Assembly (NCBI RefSeq): GCF_024741795.1
Contig: NZ_CP102950.1
Coordinates: 3,472,001 to 3,536,000, forward strand
Direction: 5' to 3'
Length of the DNA: 64,000 nucleotides
Source of the DNA: Arthrobacter sp. CJ23
Lineage (GTDB): Bacteria; Actinomycetota; Actinomycetes; Actinomycetales; Micrococcaceae
A model generated the notes under the pieces. It had not been told where the DNA came from. It made no database searches and saw only the letters and a list, made by a program, of their open reading frames with translations. The position numbers and the translations under genes were made by a program. Positions within the stretch are counted from its first letter, which is position 1. Each line of letters starts with the position of its first letter. Below are positions 1 through 7,846 of the stretch, piece after piece.

Positions 1-305
1 TGAAGGTTGTCGTAAGGGATGGGGACAGATTCCACCTTCACACCCGGATGGTCTTTCTCAAACTTGGGGATGAGCACCTGATCCAGGGTCTTCAGCTCAG
101 CTGAGTCCGCGCTGTACGCGTGCCAAAAGGTGACCGTTCCGGAGATTTTTCCACCGGCTTCGCCGACGCCACTCCCCGTGCTCTGGGAAGAACTGCTTCC
201 CGAACAGCCTGCAAGGGCAAAGGCGACCGCTGCCGCCACACTGATTGCCCGGATTGAATTTCTTACCAATGTCAACACTCTCCCGATCTGCGACTTCGTC
301 GTCAT
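1..305 (-). CDS. Sugar ABC transporter substrate-binding lipoprotein (N-terminal part)
   Basis: The first 101 codons of a gene that runs off the left edge. The protein starts MTTKSQIGRVLTLVRN, has a hydrophobic signal segment and a lipobox LAGC near residue 33, then a Ser/Gly-rich spacer. The mature part opens with ISGTVTFWHAYSADS, followed by a segment with KFEKDHPGVKVE and VPIPYDNL. That is the usual first beta-alpha-beta unit of family-1 extracellular solute-binding proteins, which deliver sugars to ABC importers at the outer face of the membrane. It is divergent from a ROK repressor, a common arrangement for sugar import loci. Which sugar cannot be told from this fragment. Transport subunits would lie outside the window. 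Confidence 0.8.
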   Translation of the reverse strand, partial: MTTKSQIGRVLTLVRNSIRAISVAAAVAFALAGCSGSSSSQSTGSGVGEAGGKISGTVTFWHAYSADSAELKTLDQVLIPKFEKDHPGVKVESVPIPYDNL

Positions 306-512
306 GGCTGTTGAGGGAAAATCTGGTGGCCGCCACGGGGATTAGCCGTCGGGCGGGATCTCCATCGACCCATGGGACTTTTCGTTGTAGCAACATTAAG
401 TCAGCTGCGAGCTTCCGTTGTCAACCCTTATTTTTAGCTTGAGCCTGCCGAGGGCGCGTCCGTCATATATACTGCTGTAAAACTAAGTCACGCAAAGAAG
501 GGTGAGAACTGC
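306..512. promoter_or_regulatory. Divergent promoter region between the solute-binding protein and the ROK regulator
   Basis: The minus strand carries TTGACA (419-424) and CTTAAT (395-400) with an 18-nt spacer, a fair sigma-70-type promoter for the lipoprotein gene. Towards the ROK gene a TATACT box (468-473) is visible without a convincing -35. A GAAGGGTGAG ribosome-binding stretch precedes the ROK start. This is the expected operator region for the ROK protein, but no clear palindrome was found. Confidence 0.4.
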
Positions 513-1664
513 ATGACAACCGTCGTAGGCCCAACAGAGTGGGCACCATTGTCGGAGACGACCCGCCTGGTGGGCATGGAAGTGCTTTTGCACGGGCCCC
601 TTGCCCGCAAAGACTTGGCGGAGCGGCTCCAGCTCTCGACCGCCAGCCTCAGCCGCCTCACCAAGCCATTGCTGGACATGGGCCTGCTCCTGGAGGTTCC
701 CGAGAAGGGGGTGGCGTTAGGTGGACGGCCGCCCCAGCCCCTCGACGTTAATCCAGATTTCCAGAGCTTTGTAGGCATCAAACTGACCGGCACGCACGCG
801 TACGTAGTGCGGACCAACCTACGCGCGGACATCAAGGACTCCGCTGCAATTGAAGTTTCCGACCACGGGCCCGGGCAGATCATCGACGCTCTCGGCGTTG
901 TGGTGGACCGAATGAAAGCGGCCGGGGGTGGTGTTTCAGGCATTGGCGTCGGACTCGGCGGCTCCGTAGCCGACTACCGCCACGTTACCCGGGCACCTTT
1001 TCTCGGATGGAAGGATGTTCCCTTCGCTGACCTTCTCATGCAGCGTTTTGGAGTGCCGGCCGTCCTCTCGAATGATCTGGAGGCCCTCACCGAGGCAGAG
1101 AACTGGTTCGGCGACGGACGGGACGTCAGCAATTTCGCGGTGCTCACGATTGGCGTCGGCGTGGGTGGAGGGCTGGTTGTGCACGACAAGCTGGTGACCA
1201 GCAGGGACTCAGGCCTGGGGTTACTGGGGCACTTCCCGTTGGATGCGTCCGGTCCGGCTTGCCCCGACGGGCACCGCGGATGCTCCAACGCCATGCTCTC
1301 GATGGATTCGATCCGGCTGAACGCGTCCCTCGCATTGGGACGCGCTGTTACCTACGACGAAGTCCTTGACCTGGCCGAAGAGAACAATCCGATGGCTGAC
1401 CAGATTGTCGGCAACGCCGCCAGGGCCTTCGGCACACTGATCGCGGCTGTCGCGAATATCGCCCTGCCCGAACGCATTCTCATTACCGGGGAGGGGATCC
1501 GGCTAGCCCGAACCGGGTGGAAACGCCTGCAGGAAGGCATCAGCCAGAGCCGAATTCCGGCAGCGGCACCACTCGATGTCCGCGTTATCGAGGACGACCC
1601 CATGCTCTGGGCTCGAGGAGCGGCATCCGTAGCAATCCAGCGCTGCATACTCAGCGCTGGATGA
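513..1664 (+). CDS. ROK family transcriptional repressor
   Basis: 383 residues, the normal size for ROK repressors of the NagC/XylR type. Residues about 15-75 form a winged helix-turn-helix (RLVGMEVLLHGPLARKDLAE, then STASLSRLTKPLLDMGLL). The remainder is the ROK sugar-kinase fold, with a glycine-rich GIGVGLGGSV segment and a TIGVGVGGGLV segment. A Cys/His motif CPDGHRGCSNAM matches the ROK zinc-binding consensus with one of the usual cysteines replaced. Such proteins sense a sugar or phosphosugar and repress transport and catabolic genes. The divergent sugar-binding lipoprotein is its likely target. Inducer unknown. Confidence 0.88.
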   Translation: MTTVVGPTEWAPLSETTRLVGMEVLLHGPLARKDLAERLQLSTASLSRLTKPLLDMGLLLEVPEKGVALGGRPPQPLDVNPDFQSFVGIKLTGTHAYVVRTNLRADIKDSAAIEVSDHGPGQIIDALGVVVDRMKAAGGGVSGIGVGLGGSVADYRHVTRAPFLGWKDVPFADLLMQRFGVPAVLSNDLEALTEAENWFGDGRDVSNFAVLTIGVGVGGGLVVHDKLVTSRDSGLGLLGHFPLDASGPACPDGHRGCSNAMLSMDSIRLNASLALGRAVTYDEVLDLAEENNPMADQIVGNAARAFGTLIAAVANIALPERILITGEGIRLARTGWKRLQEGISQSRIPAAAPLDVRVIEDDPMLWARGAASVAIQRCILSAG

Positions 1665-1727
1665 ATCAACCGCACCAGAGACGGACAACCGAATGAAGTG
1701 CCTTACTTCGACCGCGGCACCCTTTAC

Positions 1728-2156
1728 TTTGGATTCGACATCGGCGGCACGCGATCAAATTCGGCCTGGTTGACGTCACCACGGGCAGCTCCACGGAAGC
1801 CGCCACCATGAATTGACCCCACACCCGTCAACGCCTGAGGCCATCGGTCGGTCATTCGCAACGCAGCACGGTCAGGGTCAAACGGCACAAGCCACCACGC
1901 AATAGGCGTCACCCTCCGGGCAGTCGTCCATGACAGCGCTGCACGGACAGCCGCAAACATCGATCAGTCCTGGCGCGATTTCGACGCCGGCAGCTTCCTA
2001 ACCGGTCACGCCGAACAAACCTCAGCGTTGATCAATGATGCCGACGCCGCGGGACTGGCGGAAATGAGATTCGGCGAAGGCCAGGGCCAGAAAGGAGTAA
2101 CCCTCATGGTCACCTCGCGGCACCCGGCCCCTGTGCCCGTGGCTCGCCAAGATTAA
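1728..2156 (+). pseudogene. Decayed polyphosphate glucokinase-like ROK kinase (ppgK remnant)
   Basis: Fragments of one protein can be read in several frames. At 1728-1751 the frame gives FGFDIGGT, the phosphate-binding start of ROK kinases. One missing base then shifts the frame, after which AIKFGLVDVTTG follows. From 1902 a single frame reads IGVTLRAVVHDSAARTAA, NIDQSWRDFD and LINDADAAGLAEMRFGEG, ending at TAA 2154-2156. These match the PpgK pattern (IGVTFPAVV, NVDKSW, NDADAAGLAE), with the catalytic Asp preserved. The C-terminal third, normally beginning with a TLGTGIG motif, is gone. PpgK phosphorylates glucose with polyphosphate or ATP. With at least one frameshift and a truncation this copy is dead. 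Confidence 0.75.
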
Positions 2157-2364
2157 CTCCCCGTTCGACAACGACACGGCCGTCCAAACTCCCGGAAAGC
2201 CCTGTTCACCGCCGGCTAGGGACGTCAGCCTCAGACGCCGAGGACCAGCGGTCCGCCGGCTGCCGAGGTCGGCTTCCCTACCAAGGGAATACCAAGGGTC
2301 TGTACCAGAACACGGCTGATCCCAGCTGATGATGCAAAGTCGCCCCGTCCACCAGAAAGCGAAA
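2157..2364. other. Gene-free stretch with degenerate coding-like sequence
   Basis: No intact gene. On the minus strand a short frame ending at 2231 reads VLVQTLGIPLVGKPTS and looks like the C-terminal tail of some lost protein, but no family could be named. The stretch fits a decaying locus between the dead kinase and the tRNA relic. Confidence 0.3.
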
Positions 2365-2406
2365 AGCCCCGCAGGCTTCCTTGAAAAAACTGGGAACTGC
2401 GGGGTT
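2365..2406 (-). terminator. Rho-independent terminator downstream of the tRNA relic
   Basis: On the minus strand an AACCCCGCAG arm pairs with CTGCGGGGCT across a 22-nt loop and is followed by TTTTCGC. It lies about 10 nt beyond the 3' end of the tRNA-like sequence, as expected for a tRNA transcript. Confidence 0.6.
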
Positions 2407-2414
2407 CTAGCTGA

Positions 2415-2485
2415 TGGCTCCGACCGGCGTCGATCCGGTGACCTTTCGATTCTCAGACGAATGTTCTACTTCGAACCGCGGCCGA
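2415..2485 (-). pseudogene. tRNA relic (degenerate tRNA-like sequence)
   Basis: Read on the minus strand, the 3' two-thirds fold as a class I tRNA: D stem GTTC/GAAC, anticodon loop CTGAGAA (formal anticodon GAG), variable loop AGGTC, a perfect T stem ACCGG/CCGGT with loop ATCGACG, and acceptor strand CGGAGCC plus discriminator A. The 5' acceptor strand does not pair with it, the top of the anticodon stem is mismatched, and GAG with a short variable loop is not a valid leucine tRNA. The T arm is almost the same as that of the neighbouring tRNA-Thr. It is probably a dead duplicate or the 3' tRNA scar of an old integration. Confidence 0.5.
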
Positions 2486-2743
2486 CGGGCACTGCAGCCG
2501 GGGACCATGGCCTCCTAGTGGCCGCTCCAGGCGATCTAGGGGCGATCACGCGAGGACAAGTAGGATCAGGCTGCGCCAGGACGATGGGGGCCGCAGAGGG
2601 CTACTGAGGGGCTCACGCAGCCACACCAGCCCCGCCCAGCGCCAGGAGCAGCCATTTAACAGCCACTCCTCGGAGAATATGGGGTTTTTGGGATAATCTA
2701 AGAGACGCCTCTCATAGATGAGCCGTCACCCAAGACAGAAAAA
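2486..2743. other. Gene-free stretch
   Basis: No coding frame with convincing codon bias, no RNA and no repeat was found between the tRNA relic and the terminator of the tRNA pair. Confidence 0.4.
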
Positions 2744-2770
2744 CCCCCGGAATCTCGGGGATTCCAGGGG
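2744..2770 (-). terminator. Rho-independent terminator of the tRNA-Thr/tRNA-Met transcript
   Basis: On the minus strand CCCC-TGGAATC pairs with GATTCC-GGGG over a short loop and is followed by TTTTT, 10 nt past the end of tRNA-Met. Confidence 0.8.
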
Positions 2771-2779
2771 CTTAGCCTG

Positions 2780-2853
2780 TAGCGGTGGGGAGGCTCGATC
2801 TCCCGACCTCACGATTATGAGTCGTGCGCTCTAACCAACTGAGCTACACCGCC
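2780..2853 (-). tRNA. tRNA-Met (CAT)
   Basis: A complete cloverleaf: acceptor GGCGGTG with CACCGCT (one G-U pair), D stem GCTC/GAGC, anticodon stem CACGA/TCGTG around loop CTCATAA, variable loop AGGTC, T stem GGGAG/CTCCC, discriminator A. The T loop is ATCGAGC, so position 54 is A instead of the usual T. CCA is not encoded. The elongator type is inferred from the anticodon stem, which lacks the three G-C pairs of initiator tRNA. It is cotranscribed after tRNA-Thr. Confidence 0.93.
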
Positions 2854-2915
2854 ACGAATGAGAAAAACCTGTGTCAAGCCGGTCAAAAACCGCCTTGACA
2901 CAGGCCCTCATTCAG

Positions 2916-2987
2916 AGCCCCCCACCGGAATCGATCCGGTGACCTCGTTCTTACCAAGAACGCGCTCTACCACTGAGCTAGGGGGGC
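2916..2987 (-). tRNA. tRNA-Thr (GGT)
   Basis: A complete cloverleaf: acceptor GCCCCCC/GGGGGGC, D stem GCTC/GAGC, anticodon stem CGTTC/GAACG with loop TTGGTAA, variable loop AGGTC, T stem ACCGG/CCGGT, discriminator T. The T loop ATCGATT also has A at position 54. CCA is not encoded. It is first in a two-tRNA transcript with tRNA-Met. Confidence 0.94.
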
Positions 2988-3106
2988 AACGAGTAAATAC
3001 TCTACCGGACGTTTTCAGAAGCTACAAATCGGCCGCCAGGCAGGGAAATGCGGCGCCGACACAATTTGCATCGGCGCCGCATCCTTGATCTAGAACCGGC
3101 CGGAAA

Positions 3107-3595
3107 CTACGGCAGGCGCAGGACCTGGCCGGGGTAGATGAGGTCCGGGTTGGGCACTGTGTCCGCGTTGGCGGCGATGAGCGCGCCGAGGTCCACGCCG
3201 AACTGCACGGCGATGCCGCTGAGGGTATCGCCCGGCTCCACAACGACTTCGGTCACGCGGGCGGCTGCTGCCTGCGCCGCTGCGGCCTGCTCAGCGGCTG
3301 CCTGCTGGCCTGCGGCGTCCGCCGCCGCCTGCTGGGCCGCTGCCTGCGCTGCGGCCTGCTCAGCGGCCGCCTGGGCCGCTGCAGCATCTGCCGCAGCCTT
3401 CTCGGCCGCCTCGGCGGCCGCGGCATCGGCGGCTGCCGTGTCGGATTCCGCGACGGTGTCTGCGGAGGCGTCGACGCCTGCGTCCACGGAGGTATCGGCA
3501 GGGGCCTCCGGCTGCGCTTCGGCCGGTGCGTCCGTGTGCTTTTGCCCGGCCTTGGCGAACCCGAGGTTCTTCTTCAAGTCATCGAGGAATCCCAT
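3107..3595 (-). CDS. LysM domain protein with alanine/glutamine-rich linker
   Basis: 162 residues from the ATG at 3595, chosen because GGAGGAGGG lies 7 nt upstream; longer in-frame starts have no such site. The N-terminus (MGFLDDLKKNLGFAKAG) is amphipathic and there is no signal peptide. Residues about 45-110 are an Ala/Gln/Glu-rich, probably helical linker. Residues about 114-162 are one LysM domain with VEPGDTLSGIAVQFGVD and YPGQVLRLP. LysM binds N-acetylglucosamine polymers such as peptidoglycan. The architecture recalls YgaU-type proteins, where LysM sits at the C-terminus of a cytoplasmic or surface-linked protein. Without an export signal its location is uncertain. Confidence 0.8.
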   Translation of the reverse strand: MGFLDDLKKNLGFAKAGQKHTDAPAEAQPEAPADTSVDAGVDASADTVAESDTAAADAAAAEAAEKAAADAAAAQAAAEQAAAQAAAQQAAADAAGQQAAAEQAAAAQAAAARVTEVVVEPGDTLSGIAVQFGVDLGALIAANADTVPNPDLIYPGQVLRLP

Positions 3596-3782
3596 GGGAC
3601 TACCCTCCTCCATCTGCGTGCGGTCCAGTGCTGTTCCGCAGCTACGCCGTTCGTAGCCCCTTGATCGTAAAGCCGCATACCGGCCGTTCCAAGGCATTAG
3701 TCGCATGGCGTGACAGGATTTCACATGGATGACAAGGATCGTTCACATGGCACGGAGCGCCGTGAACGGCCGTTAAACGCAG

Positions 3783-3812
3783 CCAGGGGCCGGCTCGAAA
3801 GCCGGCCCCTGG
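3783..3812 (-). terminator. Terminator hairpin after the RNA helicase gene
   Basis: A perfect 13-bp stem CCAGGGGCCGGCT/AGCCGGCCCCTGG with a CGAA tetraloop lies 34 nt beyond the helicase stop. The following T tract is weak (GTTTAAC). Confidence 0.65.
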
Positions 3813-3845
3813 CCGAAAAGCGGGTAGATCAGTTACCCGGGCTGT

Positions 3846-6095
3846 TTACCACTTGCCCTTGCGGTTGAAGTCGCGGTGGCCGCCTTCGCTGCCGCTGCGC
3901 GGCTTGCGGGCACCGTCGCCGTGGCCGCCGAAGCGCGAACCGCTGGCCTGGCCGCGGTCGCTGTCACCGTAGGAGGCACCGCGGTCACGGTCGCCGTAGC
4001 TGCCGGCGCCGGCGCTGCTGCGGTCGCTGTAGGAACGGCCGCCGCGGTCGGCAGAGGAGCGCTCGCCGCCGGCGTAGCCGCCACGGTCGCCCTCGGACTT
4101 GCGGAATTCCTTCTTGAAGCCGCCGTTGCCCTTGAAGTTGCCGCCACGGTCGCCACCGGAGTAACCACCACGGTCGCCGCCACGGCTGCCGCCGGAGTAA
4201 CCCCCACGGTCTCCACCGCGGTCGCCCGAGTAGCCACCGCGGTCGCCGGACGGCTTGCGGCCGTTGTCCAGTTCAAGGTGGATCAGCTCGCCGCCGATGC
4301 GGGTGCGGGACAGGGCGCGCAGCTGCTCGGGGCTCAGGTCTGCCGGGAGCTCCACGAGGGAGTGGTCCGAGCGGATGTCGATGCCGCCGATCTGTGCGGA
4401 GGAAATGCCGCCTTCGTTGGCAATGGCGCCCACGATGGAGCCCGGCATGACGCGCTGGCGGCGTCCGACGGCGATCCGGTAGGTGGCGTTGCCCTCGGTC
4501 AGCGCACGGGTGGGGCCACGGGAGCCGAAGCCGTCCTTGGAGCGCTCACGCTTCTGGAATTCCGGCGCGGCCGGCAATTCCTTGACGAGCAGCGGCTGGC
4601 CGCCCTGGGCCATGACGGCCAGTGCGGCTGCGATCTCCGCGGCCGGGACCTTGTGCTCTTCCTCGTAGGAGGCGATGAGGTCGCGGAACAGGGCCACGTC
4701 CTCGGACTCAAGGGTCTCGGTGATGCGCTCGGCGAACTTGCCCATGCGCAGGGAGTTGACCGTCTCGGCGGTGGGCAGGTGCATCTGCTCCACCGGCTGG
4801 CGGGTGGCCTTCTCGATGGCGCGGAGCAGGTACTTCTCACGCGGGGTCATGAAGAGGATGGCATCGCCGGCGCGGCCTGCACGGCCGGTGCGGCCGATGC
4901 GGTGCACGTAGGACTCGGTGTCGTGCGGGATGTCGTAGTTGACCACGTGGCTGATGCGCTCAACGTCAAGGCCGCGTGCCGCGACGTCGGTGGCCACCAG
5001 GATGTCGATGCGGCCTTCCTTGAGCGCCTCAACAGTGCGCTCGCGCTGCTGTTGCGGGATGTCGCCGTTGATGGCGGCAGCCTGGAAGCCGCGGGACTTC
5101 AGCTTGTCGGCGAGGTCCTCAGTGGCCATCTTGGTGCGCACGAAGGCGATGACGCCGTCGAACTCTTCAACCTCAAGGATGCGGGTCAGGGCATCGAGCT
5201 TGTGCGGGCCCATGACCTGCAGGTAGCGCTGCTTGATGTTGGTGCCCGTGGAGGTCTTGGACTTCACGGAGATTTCGGCGGGGTCGTTCAGGTACTGCTT
5301 GGACATGCGGCGGATCTGGCCCGGCATGGTGGCAGAGAACAGGGCAACCTGGCGGGTCTCCGGGGTCTGCTGGAAGATCTGCTCCACGTCATCGGCAAAG
5401 CCCATGCGCAGCATTTCGTCAGCTTCGTCCAGCACGAGGTACTGGAGTTCGGACAGGTCCAGGGAACCCTTGGCGATGTGGTCGATCACGCGGCCCGGGG
5501 TACCGACAACAACCTGGGCACCCCGGCGCAGGCCGGCGAGCTGCGGGCCGTAGGCGGAGCCGCCGTAGACGGGCAGGACCGTGAAGTCGTCGATGTGCTT
5601 GGCGTAGGAGGTGAAGGCCTCGGCAACCTGCAGGGCCAGTTCACGCGTCGGAGCCAGGACCAGTGCCTGGGTTTTGCGGGACGGGCCGTTGAGGTCGTGG
5701 AGTTCGGCAAGGCGGGACAGGGCCGGAACAGCGAAGGCTGCAGTCTTGCCGGTACCGGTCTGGGCCAGGCCAACCACGTCGCGGCCTTCGAGCAGCAGCG
5801 GGATGGTGGCTGCCTGGATGGGGGACGGCTTTTCGTAGCCGACATCCTGCAGGGCGGCCAGAACGCGGCCGTCGATGCCGAGATCGACGAAGCGGACGCC
5901 TTCTTCTTCCTCTTCTTCCGCCTTCGGGGCAGGAGCGTCGGTGTGGGCGGGTGCTGCGGCTTCAGCGGCAGCGGTCTCGACGGGGGCCTCGGCAGCGGCC
6001 GGGGCTTCAGCTTCGATGACCTCGACGGCGGTCTCTGCTACAACGGCAGACTCGGCGTTTTCGGTGACGAAGGGATCGTTGAGATTTTCGGGCAT
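3846..6095 (-). CDS. deaD: DEAD-box ATP-dependent RNA helicase with DbpA-like domain and RGG tail
   Basis: 749 residues from the ATG at 6095 (GAGGA upstream). After an acidic Ala/Glu-rich N-terminus come the Q motif (GYEKPSPIQ, about 87-95), Walker A AQTGTGKT (111-118), DEAD (223-226), SAT (254-256) and the arginine-finger motif HRIGRTGRAGR near 405. A DbpA-type RNA-binding domain follows (YRIAVGRRQRVMPGSIVGAI). Residues about 611-749 are a low-complexity tail of RGG, GYSG and SYGD repeats that should bind RNA unspecifically and may promote condensates. This is the CsdA/DeaD layout: ATP-driven unwinding of structured RNA in ribosome assembly and mRNA decay, often cold-induced. The gene appears monocistronic. 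Confidence 0.93.
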   Translation of the reverse strand: MPENLNDPFVTENAESAVVAETAVEVIEAEAPAAAEAPVETAAAEAAAPAHTDAPAPKAEEEEEEGVRFVDLGIDGRVLAALQDVGYEKPSPIQAATIPLLLEGRDVVGLAQTGTGKTAAFAVPALSRLAELHDLNGPSRKTQALVLAPTRELALQVAEAFTSYAKHIDDFTVLPVYGGSAYGPQLAGLRRGAQVVVGTPGRVIDHIAKGSLDLSELQYLVLDEADEMLRMGFADDVEQIFQQTPETRQVALFSATMPGQIRRMSKQYLNDPAEISVKSKTSTGTNIKQRYLQVMGPHKLDALTRILEVEEFDGVIAFVRTKMATEDLADKLKSRGFQAAAINGDIPQQQRERTVEALKEGRIDILVATDVAARGLDVERISHVVNYDIPHDTESYVHRIGRTGRAGRAGDAILFMTPREKYLLRAIEKATRQPVEQMHLPTAETVNSLRMGKFAERITETLESEDVALFRDLIASYEEEHKVPAAEIAAALAVMAQGGQPLLVKELPAAPEFQKRERSKDGFGSRGPTRALTEGNATYRIAVGRRQRVMPGSIVGAIANEGGISSAQIGGIDIRSDHSLVELPADLSPEQLRALSRTRIGGELIHLELDNGRKPSGDRGGYSGDRGGDRGGYSGGSRGGDRGGYSGGDRGGNFKGNGGFKKEFRKSEGDRGGYAGGERSSADRGGRSYSDRSSAGAGSYGDRDRGASYGDSDRGQASGSRFGGHGDGARKPRSGSEGGHRDFNRKGKW

Positions 6096-6483
6096 AGGGG
6101 AATTCCTCATCCATAGGGCAGTCGGCGCGGCCCGGTTGGGCTTGGCCGCAGTACGCGTTGCAAGAAGCAGGGCAGATGTTGCTCTGCTGCTCGCAAGAAG
6201 TCCGGCGCTGTCGCAATCCCATGGCAGGACTTCCCGCTGCATCTCTTGGCTGCTATCCCAGCAGTCTGTACAGCGTTTTCTTTAGCCGGCTCTCCCTATG
6301 AAAATGCCCGCACACATTTTGCGGGCCCCAACACTTACCAGTCCTGCCTCAAAAATTGGGCAGGATAAAGGGATTTCCGGAGTGGGGGATGTTTCAATTG
6401 TAGGGCACAGATTAGCGCCCTGGTGACAGAACTGTCGACGGCGGCGGTGAGCTTGCCCACACAAGCACCGCGGGCCCTGTGTT
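6096..6483 (-). promoter_or_regulatory. Leader/promoter region of the RNA helicase
   Basis: 388 nt without a gene between the helicase start and the end of the MOSC gene. It holds two hairpins: GCCCGCA/TGCGGGC (6306-6326), followed on the minus strand by ATTTTC, and CCTGCC/GGCAGG (6343-6364). The first could end transcription from the MOSC gene or be part of a long structured 5' UTR, as is common for DEAD-box helicases that control their own mRNA. No decision is possible from sequence alone. Confidence 0.35.
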
Positions 6484-7140
6484 TCAGGCGCCCTGGCGGC
6501 GCCTGAGCTTCTCGAACTCGTCGTAATATTCGGGCTGCAGGCGGATCTCGCCGTCGGCCTCGGCGTCGAGCAGCATCTGCATGGCTTCCGCCGTCGGATC
6601 ACTGAACCAGGCACCCACCGTCACCCCGTGCTTGGGCACGAACAGGCGGTGGATGTGGTCCCCGGCGCTGATGGTGCCGGTCTTGACGACGCGCAGGTAC
6701 GTGCCCACCCGGCCGGCCTCGGTGAAGCGCTTGACCCAATGGGGCTCCCCCATGCGCCGCTGGAAGGTGCTGCACGGGACCCGGGGAGAGGTCACTTCCA
6801 CTTCCACGTCGAGGCCGATCTTCCAGCGCTCGCCGATCACGGCGCCCGTGGTCGCAATGCCGGAGACACGCAGGTTCTCGCCGAAGATCCCGGGCGGCAT
6901 CTCACGCTGGAGCTCCGCCACCCAGTAGTCCGCATCGTCCTGCGAGTAGGCGTACAGGGCCTGGTCCTCGCCGCCGTGATTGACCCTGTCCGCCTGGACA
7001 TCGCCGTGGACGCCCAGCTTGTGGACCTTCACGGGACCTTCGAGGGGCTGTTTGTCGATGGCGGTCACGCCCACCCGGCTCTCGCCGTCTTCCAAGAGCT
7101 GGCGTACCCGGCAGACTGCGATCAATGAGGCGGTGTCCAT
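6484..7140 (-). CDS. MOSC domain protein (YiiM-like)
   Basis: 218 residues. The MOSC domain covers about residues 25-165, with the conserved segments GVHGDVQADRVNHGGEDQAL, MPPGIFGENL and VTSPRVPCSTFQRRMG; the Cys in PRVPC is the expected molybdenum-cofactor sulfur-carrier or ligand residue. Stand-alone MOSC proteins such as YiiM bind molybdenum cofactor and act in N-hydroxylated base or other Moco-linked chemistry; the substrate here is unknown. A C-terminal helix-rich tail (PEYYDEFEKLRRRQG) completes the family layout. The gene lies 31 nt upstream of nothing related: the KdpE-like gene on the same strand ends before its start, so any cotranscription would be incidental. Confidence 0.87.
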   Translation of the reverse strand: MDTASLIAVCRVRQLLEDGESRVGVTAIDKQPLEGPVKVHKLGVHGDVQADRVNHGGEDQALYAYSQDDADYWVAELQREMPPGIFGENLRVSGIATTGAVIGERWKIGLDVEVEVTSPRVPCSTFQRRMGEPHWVKRFTEAGRVGTYLRVVKTGTISAGDHIHRLFVPKHGVTVGAWFSDPTAEAMQMLLDAEADGEIRLQPEYYDEFEKLRRRQGA

Positions 7141-7171
7141 GGGACCAGTTTACGGATCGGCGGCAGCGCGT

Positions 7172-7846
7172 CTACGGATCGAAACGGTAGCCCATTCCGG
7201 CTTCGGTGTGCAGGTGGCGAGGAACGGCAGGATCCCGTTCGAGCTTGCGCCGCAGCTGGGCGATGTACACGCGGAGGTACTGGGTTTCCTTGGCGTAGGC
7301 CTGGCCCCACACCTGGGTGAGGATCTGCTGCTGGCTGACCAGCTTGCCCTTGTTGCGGACCAGCAGTTCCAGGATGTTCCACTCGGTGGGGGTGAGCCGG
7401 ACCTCGGCGCCGTCCTTGACGATCTTCTTTCCGGCGAGGTCCACCATGAAGTCGGCCGTGGCCAAGGTGGGCTCCTCATCGTCCGGGACCACGCGCCGGG
7501 ACGCCACGCGCAGCCGCGCAAGCAGCTCATCGAGTCCGAAGGGCTTGGTCACATAGTCGTCCGCACCGGCGTCGAGCGCTTCCACCTTGTCCTCGGAGGC
7601 GTGCCGGGCGGACAGCACGATGATCGGCATGCTGCTCCAGCCCCGGATGCGCCGGATGACGTCCACGCCGTCCATGTCCGGCAGGCCAAGGTCCAGGACC
7701 ACGATGTCCACGGGCTGCTGGGCCGCGGCCCGGAGGGCTTCGGCGCCGTTGGACACTGTCAGGGCCTGGTAGCCGTGGGCATGGAGATTGATCTGCATGG
7801 CCCGGGCGATCTGGGCCTCGTCCTCGACGATCAGCACCAGCGTCAT
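7172..7846 (-). CDS. kdpE: OmpR-family response regulator, KdpE-like
   Basis: 224 residues from the ATG at 7846, which overlaps the kinase stop codon in an ATGA junction. Residues 1-115 are a receiver domain: acidic pair ED in LIVEDEAQ, phospho-acceptor Asp in IVVLDLGLPDMDG, conserved Thr/Ser in IIVLSAR and Lys in VTKPFG. Residues about 130-224 form a winged-helix DNA-binding domain (VRLTPTEWNILELLVRNKGK and GMGYRFDP). It is the partner of the adjacent kinase. KdpE normally switches on the KdpFABC potassium pump, but no kdpFABC genes are in this window. Confidence 0.9.
   Translation of the reverse strand: MTLVLIVEDEAQIARAMQINLHAHGYQALTVSNGAEALRAAAQQPVDIVVLDLGLPDMDGVDVIRRIRGWSSMPIIVLSARHASEDKVEALDAGADDYVTKPFGLDELLARLRVASRRVVPDDEEPTLATADFMVDLAGKKIVKDGAEVRLTPTEWNILELLVRNKGKLVSQQQILTQVWGQAYAKETQYLRVYIAQLRRKLERDPAVPRHLHTEAGMGYRFDP

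Noticed and set aside
3876..6116. An open frame of over 740 codons on the + strand through the helicase gene
   Set aside because: It is antisense to a complete DEAD-box helicase with all motifs and arises from high third-position GC; its own product is low-complexity and matches no fold.
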